Shown: positions 15,050 to 23,476 of the stretch, one piece after another | Position numbering within the stretch: position 1 is the stretch's first letter | Layout: each line of letters begins with the position of its first letter | Source of the DNA: Planctomycetota bacterium | Lineage (GTDB): Bacteria > Planctomycetota > UBA1135 > GCA-002686595 | Length of the DNA: 35,013 bases | Direction of reading: 5' to 3' | Assembly (NCBI GenBank): GCA_014238415.1 | Contig: JABABA010000030.1 | Span: 1 to 35,013 of the forward strand | The notes under the pieces: generated by a model | What the model was told of the DNA's origin: nothing | Seen by the model: the letters and a program-made list of their open reading frames with translations, nothing else | Databases searched by the model: none | Made by a program: the position numbers and the translations under genes

Positions 15050-15960
15050 TGTTCGGCCTTGGCTGCCTCACGCGCGGCGCGCTTGGCCTCCCGGTCGGCC
15101 TTGCGTTTTTCACGCACGAGAGCCGCTTTCCGCTCCCCCTCCGCCTTGGCCTCTTTCATCGCCTTGACCATGATCATCATGGCCATGATGCCACCCGCGG
15201 CACAGACGCCCGAACCCAACAGGGCCAGATACCCGATGCCCGAGTGACCACCAGAGTTCACCTGCCCGAGGGCCAGGAACTGCACCACGCCTGCAACGGC
15301 CGGGCCCAGGAACGCGAGCGGAAAGATCGGATTGAACTTGCCCCCGTGCTCGTAGCCGTAGATGTGGGAGGTGGTGGTCATGGCCAGGATCATGGTGAAC
15401 AGCTCGACAATCAACACGAAGCTGGTCCAGGGTTTTGCCTCCAGCTTTTCCCCTTGCAAAGCGTCGATCGAACCGGTGGTAGCGAATATGAGGGCGAAGA
15501 TCCAAATCACCCCAGCGAGGATCATGGGCGCCATGGCGTGGGCCTTGGCCAGCCCGGCGATGGGCCCCTTCTCTTCGCCCCCATGGGTGGCCTTGTAGCC
15601 CTCGTGGAAGATGTAGCCACCTAGCAGGGCCAATGCCTTGGCGCCCAGGAAGACACCCCATGGGAAATTCTGCTCGCCAATCCACCTGAAGTCAGCGGCG
15701 GCTCCGGCTGTGGCAAAGCTCAAGCCCACATAGAAGGGCAGCAGGGAACCGGCCAGGAGGATCTGGGCCGCCTTGCGCAATTCCAAAGGAGCCTGCTCCA
15801 ACTCGCGCTTGTCCCCGATGCCCGCTTCCCGCATGGGCGCATCCGCTGAATCGCTGGATCCCTCGGACCTGCCTTCAGAACTGACTGCTCCCGGGGACTC
15901 AAGATCCTCATGGGGCTCCAGTTCATCGATGGGCTCTAGATCGTCGTTTTGATTGCTCAT
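15046..15960 (-). CDS. Six-TM membrane protein with charged tails, unknown function
   Basis: I do not recognise a family. The 304-residue protein has an acidic N-terminal tail (1-60, rich in Asp/Glu/Ser), six predicted membrane spans at about 66-86, 101-118, 141-161, 179-199, 211-231 and 243-265, and a basic C-terminal helix of about 40 residues (EGERKAALVREKRKADREAK) likely to form a coiled coil or bind nucleic acid or membrane lipids. The loop HEGYKATHGGEEKGP and a HIYGYEHGGKFNP loop carry several His. It overlaps prmC by four bases, so the two are translationally coupled. The prediction of topology is from hydrophobicity read by eye. Confidence 0.8.
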   Translation of the reverse strand: MSNQNDDLEPIDELEPHEDLESPGAVSSEGRSEGSSDSADAPMREAGIGDKRELEQAPLELRKAAQILLAGSLLPFYVGLSFATAGAAADFRWIGEQNFPWGVFLGAKALALLGGYIFHEGYKATHGGEEKGPIAGLAKAHAMAPMILAGVIWIFALIFATTGSIDALQGEKLEAKPWTSFVLIVELFTMILAMTTTSHIYGYEHGGKFNPIFPLAFLGPAVAGVVQFLALGQVNSGGHSGIGYLALLGSGVCAAGGIMAMMIMVKAMKEAKAEGERKAALVREKRKADREAKRAAREAAKAEQ

Positions 15961-16010
15961 GGGTCATTCAGGGGTCAGGCCAGGAAATTGGCTTCGAGAG
16001 AGCCAGGATA

Positions 16011-16029
16011 CAAAAAGGACGCAGGTCCT
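16011..16029 (-). terminator. Intrinsic terminator after prfA
   Basis: On the minus strand AGGAC-CTGC-GTCCT is followed by TTTTTG (the stem ends in the first T). It lies 80 bases after the prfA stop and 50 before the membrane-protein start, so it ends the ffh-to-prfA gene run. The 5-bp stem is short but the U-tract and position are convincing. Confidence 0.65.
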
Positions 16030-16108
16030 AGCACGCTCAGGACAGAGTGACTACCAAGGAAGTGCGGCCGCAACCTCCTGTCGGCGGTCATCCAGGCCGG
16101 AGGATCGA

Positions 16109-17197
16109 TCAGAGGTCACGCAGGCGCTCATCCCGTTCAAGCTCCTCCAAAGCCTCCTGCAAGGGGCCGAGACGCCCTTCCATGATCGGTTCCAGACTGA
16201 AGCTCTTGGAGTCCCCCGACAGGCGATGGTCCGTCACCCTGTTCTGGGGGAAATTGTAGGTCCGCACCCGTTGGCTGCGGTCGCCGCTGCCCACCAGGGT
16301 GCGACGGAAGTCCGAGCGCTCCTGGTGCAGACGGGCCTGCTCGGCCTCCATCAAGCGGGTGCGCAGGATGCGCATGGCGCGCGCGCGGTTCTTGTGCTGC
16401 GAGCGTTCGTCCTGACAGACCACCACTATTCCGCTGGGCCGGTGGGTGATGCGCACGGCGGACTCGGTCTTGTTCACATGCTGGCCCCCAGCACCACCTG
16501 CGCGCATGGTGTCTATGTCCAGATCGTCATCGTTGATATCGATCTCTGCTTCTTCTGCTTCGGGCATGACCGCAACGGTGGCGGCAGAGGTATGGATGCG
16601 GCCCTGGCTCTCGGTGGAGGGCACACGCTGCACTCGGTGGCCCCCGCTTTCGAAACGAAGGCCACGCCAGACACCCTTGCCGGAGATGCCAATCACCATC
16701 TCCCGAAAGCCCCCTACCTCTGAGCGCTGCTCAACCATGGTCTCCATGCGCCACTTGCTGCTGTCCGCCAGCCGCGTGTACATGCGCAAGAGGTCCGCTA
16801 CGAAGAGCGTCGCCTCATCGCCTCCGGTGCCAGCCCGCAATTCCACGATGACCCTGGTGCGGTTGTCCATGGGATCGGAAATGAGCGCGTTCTGAGCGCG
16901 CACGAGCAACAGAGACTGCTCGCTGACCGCTGAGGCCTTGTCCTCCAAGGCCAGCTCAACCAGATCCTCGTCTCCGTCTTCCTCCAGGATCGTGTCCGCT
17001 TCCTTGATGCGGTCCACGAGGCCATTCCACTCCTGGAACAGATTCCAGGACTCCTCCAGGGTTCCGCGTTCCCGCAACAGACCTGGAAAGCGTTTCACAT
17101 CCGAGGCTACGGCAGGATCAGCCAACTCTTCGGAGAGGACATCAAAGCGCGCCGAGCGTTCGGCCAGCTTTTCGATCAGAACGGTCTCGGTGGCCAT
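16109..17197 (-). CDS. prfA: Peptide chain release factor 1
   Basis: Recognises UAA and UAG stop codons and releases the finished chain. The 362-residue protein has the RF1-type PxT codon-reading motif (P193-S-T195 in [10 protein letters not shown]), which separates it from RF2 (SPF), and the catalytic GGQ at 237-239 ([14 protein letters not shown]), with the HRPSGI and RSQHKNRA segments. Start at the ATG. It lies 39 bases after rpmE and is followed by the intrinsic terminator. The gene order maf, rpmE, prfA is compact with no other gene between. Confidence 0.97.
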   Translation of the reverse strand: MATETVLIEKLAERSARFDVLSEELADPAVASDVKRFPGLLRERGTLEESWNLFQEWNGLVDRIKEADTILEEDGDEDLVELALEDKASAVSEQSLLLVRAQNALISDPMDNRTRVIVELRAGTGGDEATLFVADLLRMYTRLADSSKWRMETMVEQRSEVGGFREMVIGISGKGVWRGLRFESGGHRVQRVPSTESQGRIHTSAATVAVMPEAEEAEIDINDDDLDIDTMRAGGAGGQHVNKTESAVRITHRPSGIVVVCQDERSQHKNRARAMRILRTRLMEAEQARLHQERSDFRRTLVGSGDRSQRVRTYNFPQNRVTDHRLSGDSKSFSLEPIMEGRLGPLQEALEELERDERLRDL

Positions 17198-17236
17198 CGA
17201 AGTTCTTGGGGGTGACCGCCTCGGCCACGCTTGACC

Positions 17237-17446
17237 CTAATCCTTCTTGGCCTGACCGTACTTCTTGCGGAAGCGATCAACCCGGCCAGCGGCGTCGACA
17301 AACTTCGACTTACCCGTATAGAAGGGGTGGCAAACGCTGCAGACTTCGATCTTGAGTTCGGCAACAGTTGCGCGGGTTTGAAAGGAATTGCCGCAACCGC
17401 AGGTCACAGCGCACTCAACGTACTTGGGGTGGATGCCTTCTTTCAT
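17237..17446 (-). CDS. rpmE: Ribosomal protein bL31
   Basis: A 69-residue large-subunit protein at the central protuberance. The start MKEGIHPKY and segment [20 protein letters not shown] match bL31. The zinc-binding Cys pattern is C16, C18, C36 and C39, the same spacing as the zinc form of E. coli. The ATG at 17446 is clear. The gene follows maf by 65 bases and precedes prfA, an order common in bacteria. A folded leader may control it (see 17464-17508). Confidence 0.97.
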   Translation of the reverse strand: MKEGIHPKYVECAVTCGCGNSFQTRATVAELKIEVCSVCHPFYTGKSKFVDAAGRVDRFRKKYGQAKKD

Positions 17447-17463
17447 GGGTGCCCTGCCCGGGG

Positions 17464-17508
17464 GTTCGGGCCGTTTCCAATGGCCCTGATCGGGATCGAG
17501 GGCCGAAC
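17464..17508 (-). promoter_or_regulatory. Possible rpmE leader structure
   Basis: The 65-base gap between maf and rpmE contains arms GTTCGG/CCGAAC (17464/17503) and GGCCCT/AGGGCC (17482/17499) that share two bases, so they nest or compete. Leaders that let bL31 control its own mRNA are known in several phyla with different shapes. Whether this one is such a leader is an inference. Confidence 0.35.
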
Positions 17509-17511
17509 AGG

Positions 17512-18138
17512 CTAACGACTGGAACGGGGGTCGGCAAGATCCGGTCCCCCCAGGCTTGCCAACAACTCCATGGAAAGGGCCACGGGCAGGCCCACCACGT
17601 TGTCCCAGCCCCCCCCCTCCAGGCCGGTCACGAAGCGATCGGCAGTCTCCTGGATGGCGTAGCCCCCGGCCTTGTCCTGCCACTCGCCACTGTCCACATA
17701 GGCGCGCATCTCATCCTCGCCGAGCTCGCGCATGCTGACCCAGGTACGCTCATGGGCCGTGACCTGCGCCTGGTCCCTGGAGCGCACCACCGCAACCCCG
17801 GTCACTACCTGATGACGGGTTCCCGAAAGGGCCGCCAGCATTGCCAGGGCCTCAGATGCGTCGGCTGGCTTGCCCAGTTGCTGGGCAGAGGGGCCCTCAC
17901 CGATCGCCACGATCGTGTCGGAGCCCAGAATCAGGCACTGCTCGGATCCACAGTCCTGGAGGCCAGCCCGGGCCTTGCGCAGGGCCAGGGTCTCAGCGGC
18001 CTGCTCGGGTGCAAAGCCTGGGGCCAGGTCCTCGTCCACCCCCGCCGGACGCACATGGAATTCGAGGCCTGTCTCCCCCAACAGAACCCGACGCCTGGGA
18101 GAGGCCGAGGCCAAAATGATGCGAGGGGTGTCCCCCAT
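17512..18138 (-). CDS. maf: Maf-like nucleoside triphosphate pyrophosphatase
   Basis: Hydrolyses non-canonical or modified nucleoside triphosphates to monophosphates. The 208-residue protein begins [19 protein letters not shown], the family's opening Ser-rich loop, and has [10 protein letters not shown] with the catalytic Asp and a [12 protein letters not shown] segment with the Lys and Gln of the active site, and DNVVGLPV near the end. Length is standard. It starts 4 bases after the stop of the histone-like gene, so they are probably coupled. I cannot tell the YhdE and YceF subtypes apart with certainty. Confidence 0.9.
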   Translation of the reverse strand: MGDTPRIILASASPRRRVLLGETGLEFHVRPAGVDEDLAPGFAPEQAAETLALRKARAGLQDCGSEQCLILGSDTIVAIGEGPSAQQLGKPADASEALAMLAALSGTRHQVVTGVAVVRSRDQAQVTAHERTWVSMRELGEDEMRAYVDSGEWQDKAGGYAIQETADRFVTGLEGGGWDNVVGLPVALSMELLASLGGPDLADPRSSR

Positions 18139-18142
18139 GGGA

Positions 18143-19615
18143 TCAGCGCCTGCGCGCGGTCTTGCGTCGGGTCTTCTTCCTGGCCGAATTCCCTCGCCCT
18201 GTGGCCTTCTTCTTGGAGGAGGTCTTTCGAGCCGCAGGCTTCTTCTTGGAGGCCGGTTTCTTCTTTCGTGCGGAGGGCCTCTTCTTGGAGGCCGGTTTCT
18301 TCTTTCGCGCAGATGGCTTCTTCTTTGAAGCCGGTTTCTTCTTTCGCGCGGATGGCTTCTTCTTGGTGGCGGCTTTCTTCTTCTTCGCAGAAGGCCTCTT
18401 CTTGGAGCCCGCAGCCTTCTTCTTCGCAGCGGCCTTCTTCGCAGCGGCCTTCTTCGCGGCGGCCTTCTTGGCGGCTACCTTCTTGGCGACCGCAGCTTTG
18501 CGGGCGGCATCTTTCTTCGCTGCAACCTTGCGGGCTGCCTCCTTCTTGACGGCCGCCTTGCGGTCTGCGATCTTCTTGGCAGCTGCCTTCTTGGCGGCAA
18601 TCTTCTTCTCTTCGGCGGCCTTCTTCTTGGCCTGGGCCTTGCGCTCGGCCTCACGCTGTTTGTCGGCGATCTTCTTGACGGCATCCTTTCGCGCCCGGGC
18701 CTTCTTCTGCTCGGCGGCCAGGCGCCGCTCCTTGGCCTTGCGCTGACGCTGCTTCTCGCGATCTTTGCGCAGTTCGGCAGCGGCAATACGCTTTTGCTCT
18801 TTTTCCTGCTCTTTGGCGATACGCTCGGCTTCCCGCTTCTCAGCTGCCAGGCGACGGGCCTCCTCCTTGCGGGCCTGCTCGGTAGCACGCTCCCGAGATC
18901 GCACCCAGTCCTCGTATGCCTTCTTCCCGTAGGGATTCTTACGCAGGATCTCGACTTCGGCAAAGACCGGATTCTCCAAGTCGTTCCAACGGTCCACCAT
19001 CTCGTAGACCGCCAGGGTGAAGTCCAACTCGCCTCCCTCAGGAACCAGTCCGCCAATCATTTCGCTGGCCTTGGCAACCGAGGTTGTGCGACTGATCCAA
19101 CCCAATTTGTCCAGCAGCTTCATCAGGGACGAATGCACCGGAATCTGGCCCTCGGAACTCGCCCATACCAGCCAGGCGCCACCAGCCAGACCCAGGACCT
19201 TGAGATCCCGCAGGGCTTCCATGCCCGCGTTGGTGTCCTCGCGCAAGAACTCCAGGTCCAGGGAATGCACTTCCTGAAAGACATCCTGCAAATAGGCCCG
19301 CACCAGCATGGCCGAGTCCTTGCGATCATTCAAAAGAGCAAGGCCCTTCTTGCGAGAAGAGGTGTGAATCGAAAGGGCGATCTCCTGGGACTGGCTCACG
19401 CGCACTTCGTTCCAGTCCTCAAAATCGTTCTTGAGGGAACGCACACTCTGCTCCGCCTGCTTGCGCGTCAGGGTGCGCAAAAGCACCAGCACAAGGCCCT
19501 GCTCCAGCAGGGTAAGGCCCTCGACGGGAGCGGAAAGGAAGGGATGGCGCGGCTTGACCGCCTTGACCACCTGGGCCACTATTTCGGTTTTCTTGACCAC
19601 GGTCTTGGGGGGCAC
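18143..19615 (-). CDS. Histone H1-like Lys/Ala-rich protein with HhH-GPD-like N-terminus
   Basis: A 490-residue protein from a GTG at 19615. Residues 1-240 form a folded domain whose VLGLAGGAWLVWASSEG, IPVHSSLMKLLDKLGWI and following helices resemble the core of endonuclease III/HhH-GPD glycosylases. The catalytic Asp of the usual V-D-T-H is replaced (V160-H161-S162-S163), so it would be inactive. Residues 241-345 are a highly charged, heptad-like Arg/Glu/Ala stretch. Residues 346-490 are Lys/Ala-rich, with AAAKK blocks, three copies of a 13-residue unit (421-459) and a final RRKTARRR. This is a non-specific DNA- or RNA-binding tail like eukaryotic H1 and bacterial Hc1. It sits between rpsP and maf (4-base gap). 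The glycosylase resemblance is inferred by eye. Confidence 0.75.
   Translation of the reverse strand: MPPKTVVKKTEIVAQVVKAVKPRHPFLSAPVEGLTLLEQGLVLVLLRTLTRKQAEQSVRSLKNDFEDWNEVRVSQSQEIALSIHTSSRKKGLALLNDRKDSAMLVRAYLQDVFQEVHSLDLEFLREDTNAGMEALRDLKVLGLAGGAWLVWASSEGQIPVHSSLMKLLDKLGWISRTTSVAKASEMIGGLVPEGGELDFTLAVYEMVDRWNDLENPVFAEVEILRKNPYGKKAYEDWVRSRERATEQARKEEARRLAAEKREAERIAKEQEKEQKRIAAAELRKDREKQRQRKAKERRLAAEQKKARARKDAVKKIADKQREAERKAQAKKKAAEEKKIAAKKAAAKKIADRKAAVKKEAARKVAAKKDAARKAAVAKKVAAKKAAAKKAAAKKAAAKKKAAGSKKRPSAKKKKAATKKKPSARKKKPASKKKPSARKKKPASKKRPSARKKKPASKKKPAARKTSSKKKATGRGNSARKKTRRKTARRR
18239..18355 (-). repeat. Three 39-bp tandem coding repeats
   Basis: Three successive copies encode PSARKKKPASKK(K/R), residues 421-459 of the histone-like protein. 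DNA copies differ at several third positions, so the repeat is not recent. Copy number may vary between strains. Confidence 0.8.
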
Positions 19616-19812
19616 GATGTTCGGGGAGGGGTGAATCCGTTGGAGGAGTGCCGGGTGCAGAAACCCACAGGCTTCTCAGAAGGCGCCGCACCAGGATCGG
19701 AAGGACCCTGTCGCGGCGGATGAAATCAAACAGGAGATCCGGGACGCCAGGGCTTCAATCCGATCGAACTTGGCAGACATCGACTCGGGGAGAAGCGTTT
19801 GGCGGGCGCGAA

Positions 19813-20253
19813 TCACTCAGCGGCTTCCGCGGCTTCTGCTGCGGCCTCGGCCTTGGCAGCGGACCGACGAGCAGTCAGCCGCTCATCGCGACGAACTCCC
19901 TTGGCGGCCAGACGGGCGGACTTGGACGAGTTGCGGGTGGTGCTCGTGGCGGTCACCTTCTTGCGACCGGGACGCTTGCGGATCCTGCGGGGCTTGCCCC
20001 AATCCTCAAACACACCGTGGCGCTTGAAGAGCGAACGCACGGTCTCGGAGGGCTGGGCGCCTTGCTCCAGCCAATGACGGGCACGCTCGATGTTGAGGGT
20101 GCTCTGATTTTCTTTGTCCGGGTGCACAGGGTCGTAGAGACCCAGGTGTTCCAGAACCAGGCCATCCCGCGGGGCACGGGAGTCGGCGACAGAGATTCGG
20201 TAGCAGGCGCGATTGCGCCGGCCTGTGCGCTTGAGACGGATGACGACGGCCAT
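19813..20253 (-). CDS. rpsP: Ribosomal protein bS16 with C-terminal extension
   Basis: A small-subunit protein needed for 30S assembly. The first 85 residues match bS16 (VVIRLKRTGRRNRACYRISV and PRDGLVLEHLGLYDP). The usual length is about 80-90, but here it is 146, because a basic then Ala/Glu-rich tail is added (KRPGRKKVTATSTTRNSSKS to AEAAAEAAEAAE). The ATG at 20253 is fixed by the conserved start. It lies 128 bases downstream of ffh; that gap has a 6-bp hairpin TTGGCC/GGCCAA. The usual rimM, trmD and rplS do not follow; 197 bases later comes the histone-like gene. Confidence 0.96.
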   Translation of the reverse strand: MAVVIRLKRTGRRNRACYRISVADSRAPRDGLVLEHLGLYDPVHPDKENQSTLNIERARHWLEQGAQPSETVRSLFKRHGVFEDWGKPRRIRKRPGRKKVTATSTTRNSSKSARLAAKGVRRDERLTARRSAAKAEAAAEAAEAAE

Positions 20254-20381
20254 GGGCGATCGATAGATGAGCAGGGGGAAAGGCCAGAAGATTGGCCGAA
20301 TCGGAGGCCAAAAGGGTCCTCCTCCCAAAAAGTGGGCCGGACAGAGTGCCAGCGCCCCCCCCAAATGTCCACTCCCAGGAC

Positions 20382-21983
20382 CTACTTCTTGCGCCTGTTC
20401 TTGCGCCTGGCCTTGGCTTTGGCTTTTTCCTTGCGCTTCTTGGCAGCGTCCTTGCCGCTCTGACGCGTGGCAGAGGAACCCATGGGATTGGCTCCCCCCG
20501 TCAGGGAAGCGGGGTCCATGTCCCCCATTCCAGGGGGCATTGCACCGCCTGGCGCTGCTCCTGCGCCTCCCATCAGGCCACCCAGGCCCCCCATCAGACC
20601 ACCGCCCTTGCCAAGAGAGGGATCCATCATCTGGCCGCCAGAGGACAACCCCGCCAGGGCCGCACGCTTGTCCTTGCCCCCGATCTTCGAGCCCAGCCCC
20701 AGCTTGCCGAGCTTCTTCATGGCCTTGCCCATCTGCTGGTAGCGTTTCATCAGGTCGTTGACCGCTCCCAGGGGCTGGCCCGAACCCCTGGCCACCCTCC
20801 GACGCCGGGCCACATCCAGGATCTGGGGCCGCAGGCGCTCGCGGGGAGTCATGGAATGGAAGAGCGCTTCAAGCCGGTCGAACTGGCGCTCGTCCACATC
20901 CATGTCCGCCAACTGCCCCATGCCGGGCATCATGCCCATGACCTTCTTCATGGGACCGAGTTTGCGCACCATGCCCAGCATGGAGAACATGTCCTGCAGG
21001 GTGAAAGTGCCCATCACAAGCTTCTCGAAACTCGCCTGGGCCTCCCCTTCGTCGATGTTCTTCTGGGCCTGATCCACAAGACCGACCACATCACCCATGC
21101 CCAGAATCCGTCCCGCCATGCGGTCCGCGCTGAAGGCATCCAGGTCAGCGACCTTTTCGCCGGTACCGACGAACAGGATCGGGGCACCCGTGACATGCTT
21201 GATCGAAAGAGCGGCGCCGCCACGGGCGTCTCCGTCAAGCTTGGTCAAGATCACGCCGGTCAGGGCAAGCTTCTGATTGAAGGCCTCCGCCGAACGCACC
21301 GCGTCCTGACCGGTCATGGCGTCTGCCACCAGGATCTGTGCGTCGGGTTGGGTCAAAGCAGCGATCTCCGCCACTTCCCCCATCATCTCATCGTCCACAT
21401 GCAAACGGCCCGCGGTGTCGAGGATCACCAGATCAGCACCCGTGCGGCGGGCTTCGGCAACGCCCAGACGGCAGACCTCAGGTGGGTTTTCTCCTTCCGC
21501 ATGGAATACCGGCGTGTCGATCTGGCGGCCAAGCACGCGCAGCTGCTCCACCGCTGCGGGGCGCTTCACATCCGCTGCCACCATCAAGACCTTGGAGTTG
21601 TGCTTTTCGCGCAGGTGCACCGCCAGCTTGGCGCAGGTGGTGGTTTTACCCGCACCCTGCAGACCGGCCATCAAGATCACCGTGGGGCCAGGTTTGGCAA
21701 AGGTGATCGATGCGTCCTCGGGCCCCATCAACTGCACCAGTTCCTGGTGCACCGCGTGGATGAACTGCTCGGAGGCCTCGACCCCCTGCATGCGCTGGTC
21801 CCCTAGCGCCCTGGTCTCCACCCGAGAGGTGAAATCGCGGGCCACCTGGAAGTGCACGTCCGCCTCCATGAGGGCCGTGCGCACCTCCTTGAGACCCTCC
21901 TGGATGTTGTCCTGGGTCAGCTCGCGGCGACCGCGCAGCAGGGAAAAGGAGCCGGTCAGGCGCTTGGTAAGGGTCTCAAACAT
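20382..21983 (-). CDS. ffh: Signal recognition particle GTPase Ffh
   Basis: Binds signal peptides of nascent membrane proteins and delivers ribosomes to the membrane with FtsY and SRP RNA. The 533-residue protein has an N helical bundle (1-95), a G domain with P-loop GLQGAGKTTT (107-116), DTAGRLHVD and TKLDGDARGG, and a Met-rich M domain (GPMKKVMGMMPGMGQL). The tail after about 460 is unusual: Gly/Met-rich (MGGLGGLMGGAG) and ending in a Lys/Arg run KAKAKARRKNRRKK, likely RNA-binding. Start at the ATG at 21983; no ribosome-binding site. SRP RNA (ffs) was not found here. Confidence 0.97.
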   Translation of the reverse strand: MFETLTKRLTGSFSLLRGRRELTQDNIQEGLKEVRTALMEADVHFQVARDFTSRVETRALGDQRMQGVEASEQFIHAVHQELVQLMGPEDASITFAKPGPTVILMAGLQGAGKTTTCAKLAVHLREKHNSKVLMVAADVKRPAAVEQLRVLGRQIDTPVFHAEGENPPEVCRLGVAEARRTGADLVILDTAGRLHVDDEMMGEVAEIAALTQPDAQILVADAMTGQDAVRSAEAFNQKLALTGVILTKLDGDARGGAALSIKHVTGAPILFVGTGEKVADLDAFSADRMAGRILGMGDVVGLVDQAQKNIDEGEAQASFEKLVMGTFTLQDMFSMLGMVRKLGPMKKVMGMMPGMGQLADMDVDERQFDRLEALFHSMTPRERLRPQILDVARRRRVARGSGQPLGAVNDLMKRYQQMGKAMKKLGKLGLGSKIGGKDKRAALAGLSSGGQMMDPSLGKGGGLMGGLGGLMGGAGAAPGGAMPPGMGDMDPASLTGGANPMGSSATRQSGKDAAKKRKEKAKAKARRKNRRKK

Positions 21984-22080
21984 GGTTCTTTGGCAACCAA
22001 CTTACCCGATCAGGAGCATCTGCTGTTGAGCAATTCCAAAGCGCGGAGGATCCGTTTGGTCCTGCTCGTCACGCACGCTC

Positions 22081-23370
22081 TCAATCGTCCTCTTCGTCTT
22101 GAATCACCGCGGCGCCAAGGCTCTCAAGCCTCTCCGCCATGGCCTCATAGCCCCGATCCAGGTGATACATGCGGTGGACTTCGGTGGTTCCCTCGGCCAC
22201 GAGCCCGGCCATCACGAGGGCCGCGGACGCGCGCAAATCGGAGGCGGTGACGGGGGCGCCTGACAAGCCGCCTACGCCGCGTACGACAGACGCAGTCGTT
22301 TGACGTCGAATGTCTGCCCCGAGTCGTTGCAGCTCGGGGATATGCGTCCAGCGGTCGTGGTAAATGCGCTCGGTGATGATGCTGATGCTATCCCCAAGGG
22401 TCATCAAGGCCATCCACTGGGCTTGCAGGTCCGTGGGGAAACCGGGGTAGACGTTGGTGGAGATGTCCGTGGAACGGGGACGCACATCTTTGGGATCACA
22501 GGGCTTGGTCTCGACCCAATCGGGGCCCACTTCGAAGGAAAGCCCGGCGGTTTCCATCATGTTCAGAAGCACCAGCAAGTGATCCGGTCGGCAACCGGTG
22601 ACGCGCACGGCGCCGCCGGTCATGGCCCCTAGCAAGATGTAGGTGCCGGCCTCGATGCGATCGGGGATCACGTGGACCTCCGCATCGCCGAGCTCGTCGA
22701 CCCCTTCGATTTCGATGATCGGTGAGCCCTGGCCCGAAACCCGCGCCCCCATCAGATTCATGGTTTCCGCCAGCGCCACGATCTCGGGCTCGCAGGCTGC
22801 TCCTTGGATGACGGTGGTGCCCTGGGCCAAACTGGCCGCCATCATCACGTTGGCTGTGCCCAAGACCGATGACCCAAAGGCCGAGCCCAAGTACATGGAT
22901 GCCCCGCGCAAGCCGCCCTCGGGAGCTTCGGCCACGATGTAGCCCTTCTCCAAACGGATGCTTGCCCCCAGGGCTTCAAAACCCCGCAGGTGGACATCGA
23001 TGGGCCGGACGCCAAAGACGCAGCCTCCGGGCATGCTGACCCGCGCTCGCCCAAGCCGCGCCAGCATGGGGCCCATCACGCACAGAGAACCCCGCATGCG
23101 CCGCACCAGATCCCAAGAAGCCTCGCCCTTGATGTCACCCGAAGCGTTGATTTCCATGTCGCCGTTTGGGGCCTGCTCGGCCTGCGCGCCGAGATCCCGC
23201 AGAACCCGGGTCATGTAGCGCACATCCACCAGGCGCGGGGCGCCCCTCAGTTTCAGGGTCCCGTGGCTCAACAGGCCCGCGGCCATCATGGGCAGAACAG
23301 CGTTTTTGGCCCCGGCGGTCTGGATCGTGCCCGCCAGGGGCCGGCCCCCTTCAATGATCAGTTTCTTCAA
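22081..23370 (-). CDS. murA: UDP-N-acetylglucosamine 1-carboxyvinyltransferase
   Basis: First committed step of peptidoglycan synthesis: transfers enolpyruvate from PEP to UDP-GlcNAc. It has 429 residues. K22 in GAKNAVLP and the fosfomycin-target Cys at 117 in MPGGCVFG are both present, with YPGFPTDLQAQ carrying the substrate-binding Asp. The start is TTG at 23370: it places K22 at the same number as E. coli and is preceded by GAGGGG, eight bases away, one of the few ribosome-binding sites in the window. It heads the minus-strand run towards ffh (97-base gap). This shows the organism makes peptidoglycan. Confidence 0.96.
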   Translation of the reverse strand: MKKLIIEGGRPLAGTIQTAGAKNAVLPMMAAGLLSHGTLKLRGAPRLVDVRYMTRVLRDLGAQAEQAPNGDMEINASGDIKGEASWDLVRRMRGSLCVMGPMLARLGRARVSMPGGCVFGVRPIDVHLRGFEALGASIRLEKGYIVAEAPEGGLRGASMYLGSAFGSSVLGTANVMMAASLAQGTTVIQGAACEPEIVALAETMNLMGARVSGQGSPIIEIEGVDELGDAEVHVIPDRIEAGTYILLGAMTGGAVRVTGCRPDHLLVLLNMMETAGLSFEVGPDWVETKPCDPKDVRPRSTDISTNVYPGFPTDLQAQWMALMTLGDSISIITERIYHDRWTHIPELQRLGADIRRQTTASVVRGVGGLSGAPVTASDLRASAALVMAGLVAEGTTEVHRMYHLDRGYEAMAERLESLGAAVIQDEEDD

Positions 23371-23476
23371 GCGTATGTCCCCTCAAGAGTGCCGCCCAAC
23401 CGTAGCAACGCCGGACTGCGGATCCCAGCCCTCGCCAGGAGGGAATGCCGCGCAATCGGAGAGCCAGGACGATGAT

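Noticed and set aside
19676..19780. 34-codon minus-strand frame (MSAKFDRIEALASRIS...) between rpsP and the H1-like gene
   Set aside because: The start looks protein-like, but there is no ribosome-binding site and the frame is too short to judge without comparison to relatives.
22081..23370. Fosfomycin-resistant type MurA (Cys to Asp)
   Set aside because: Cys117 is present in MPGGCVFG, so the natural resistance change is not seen.
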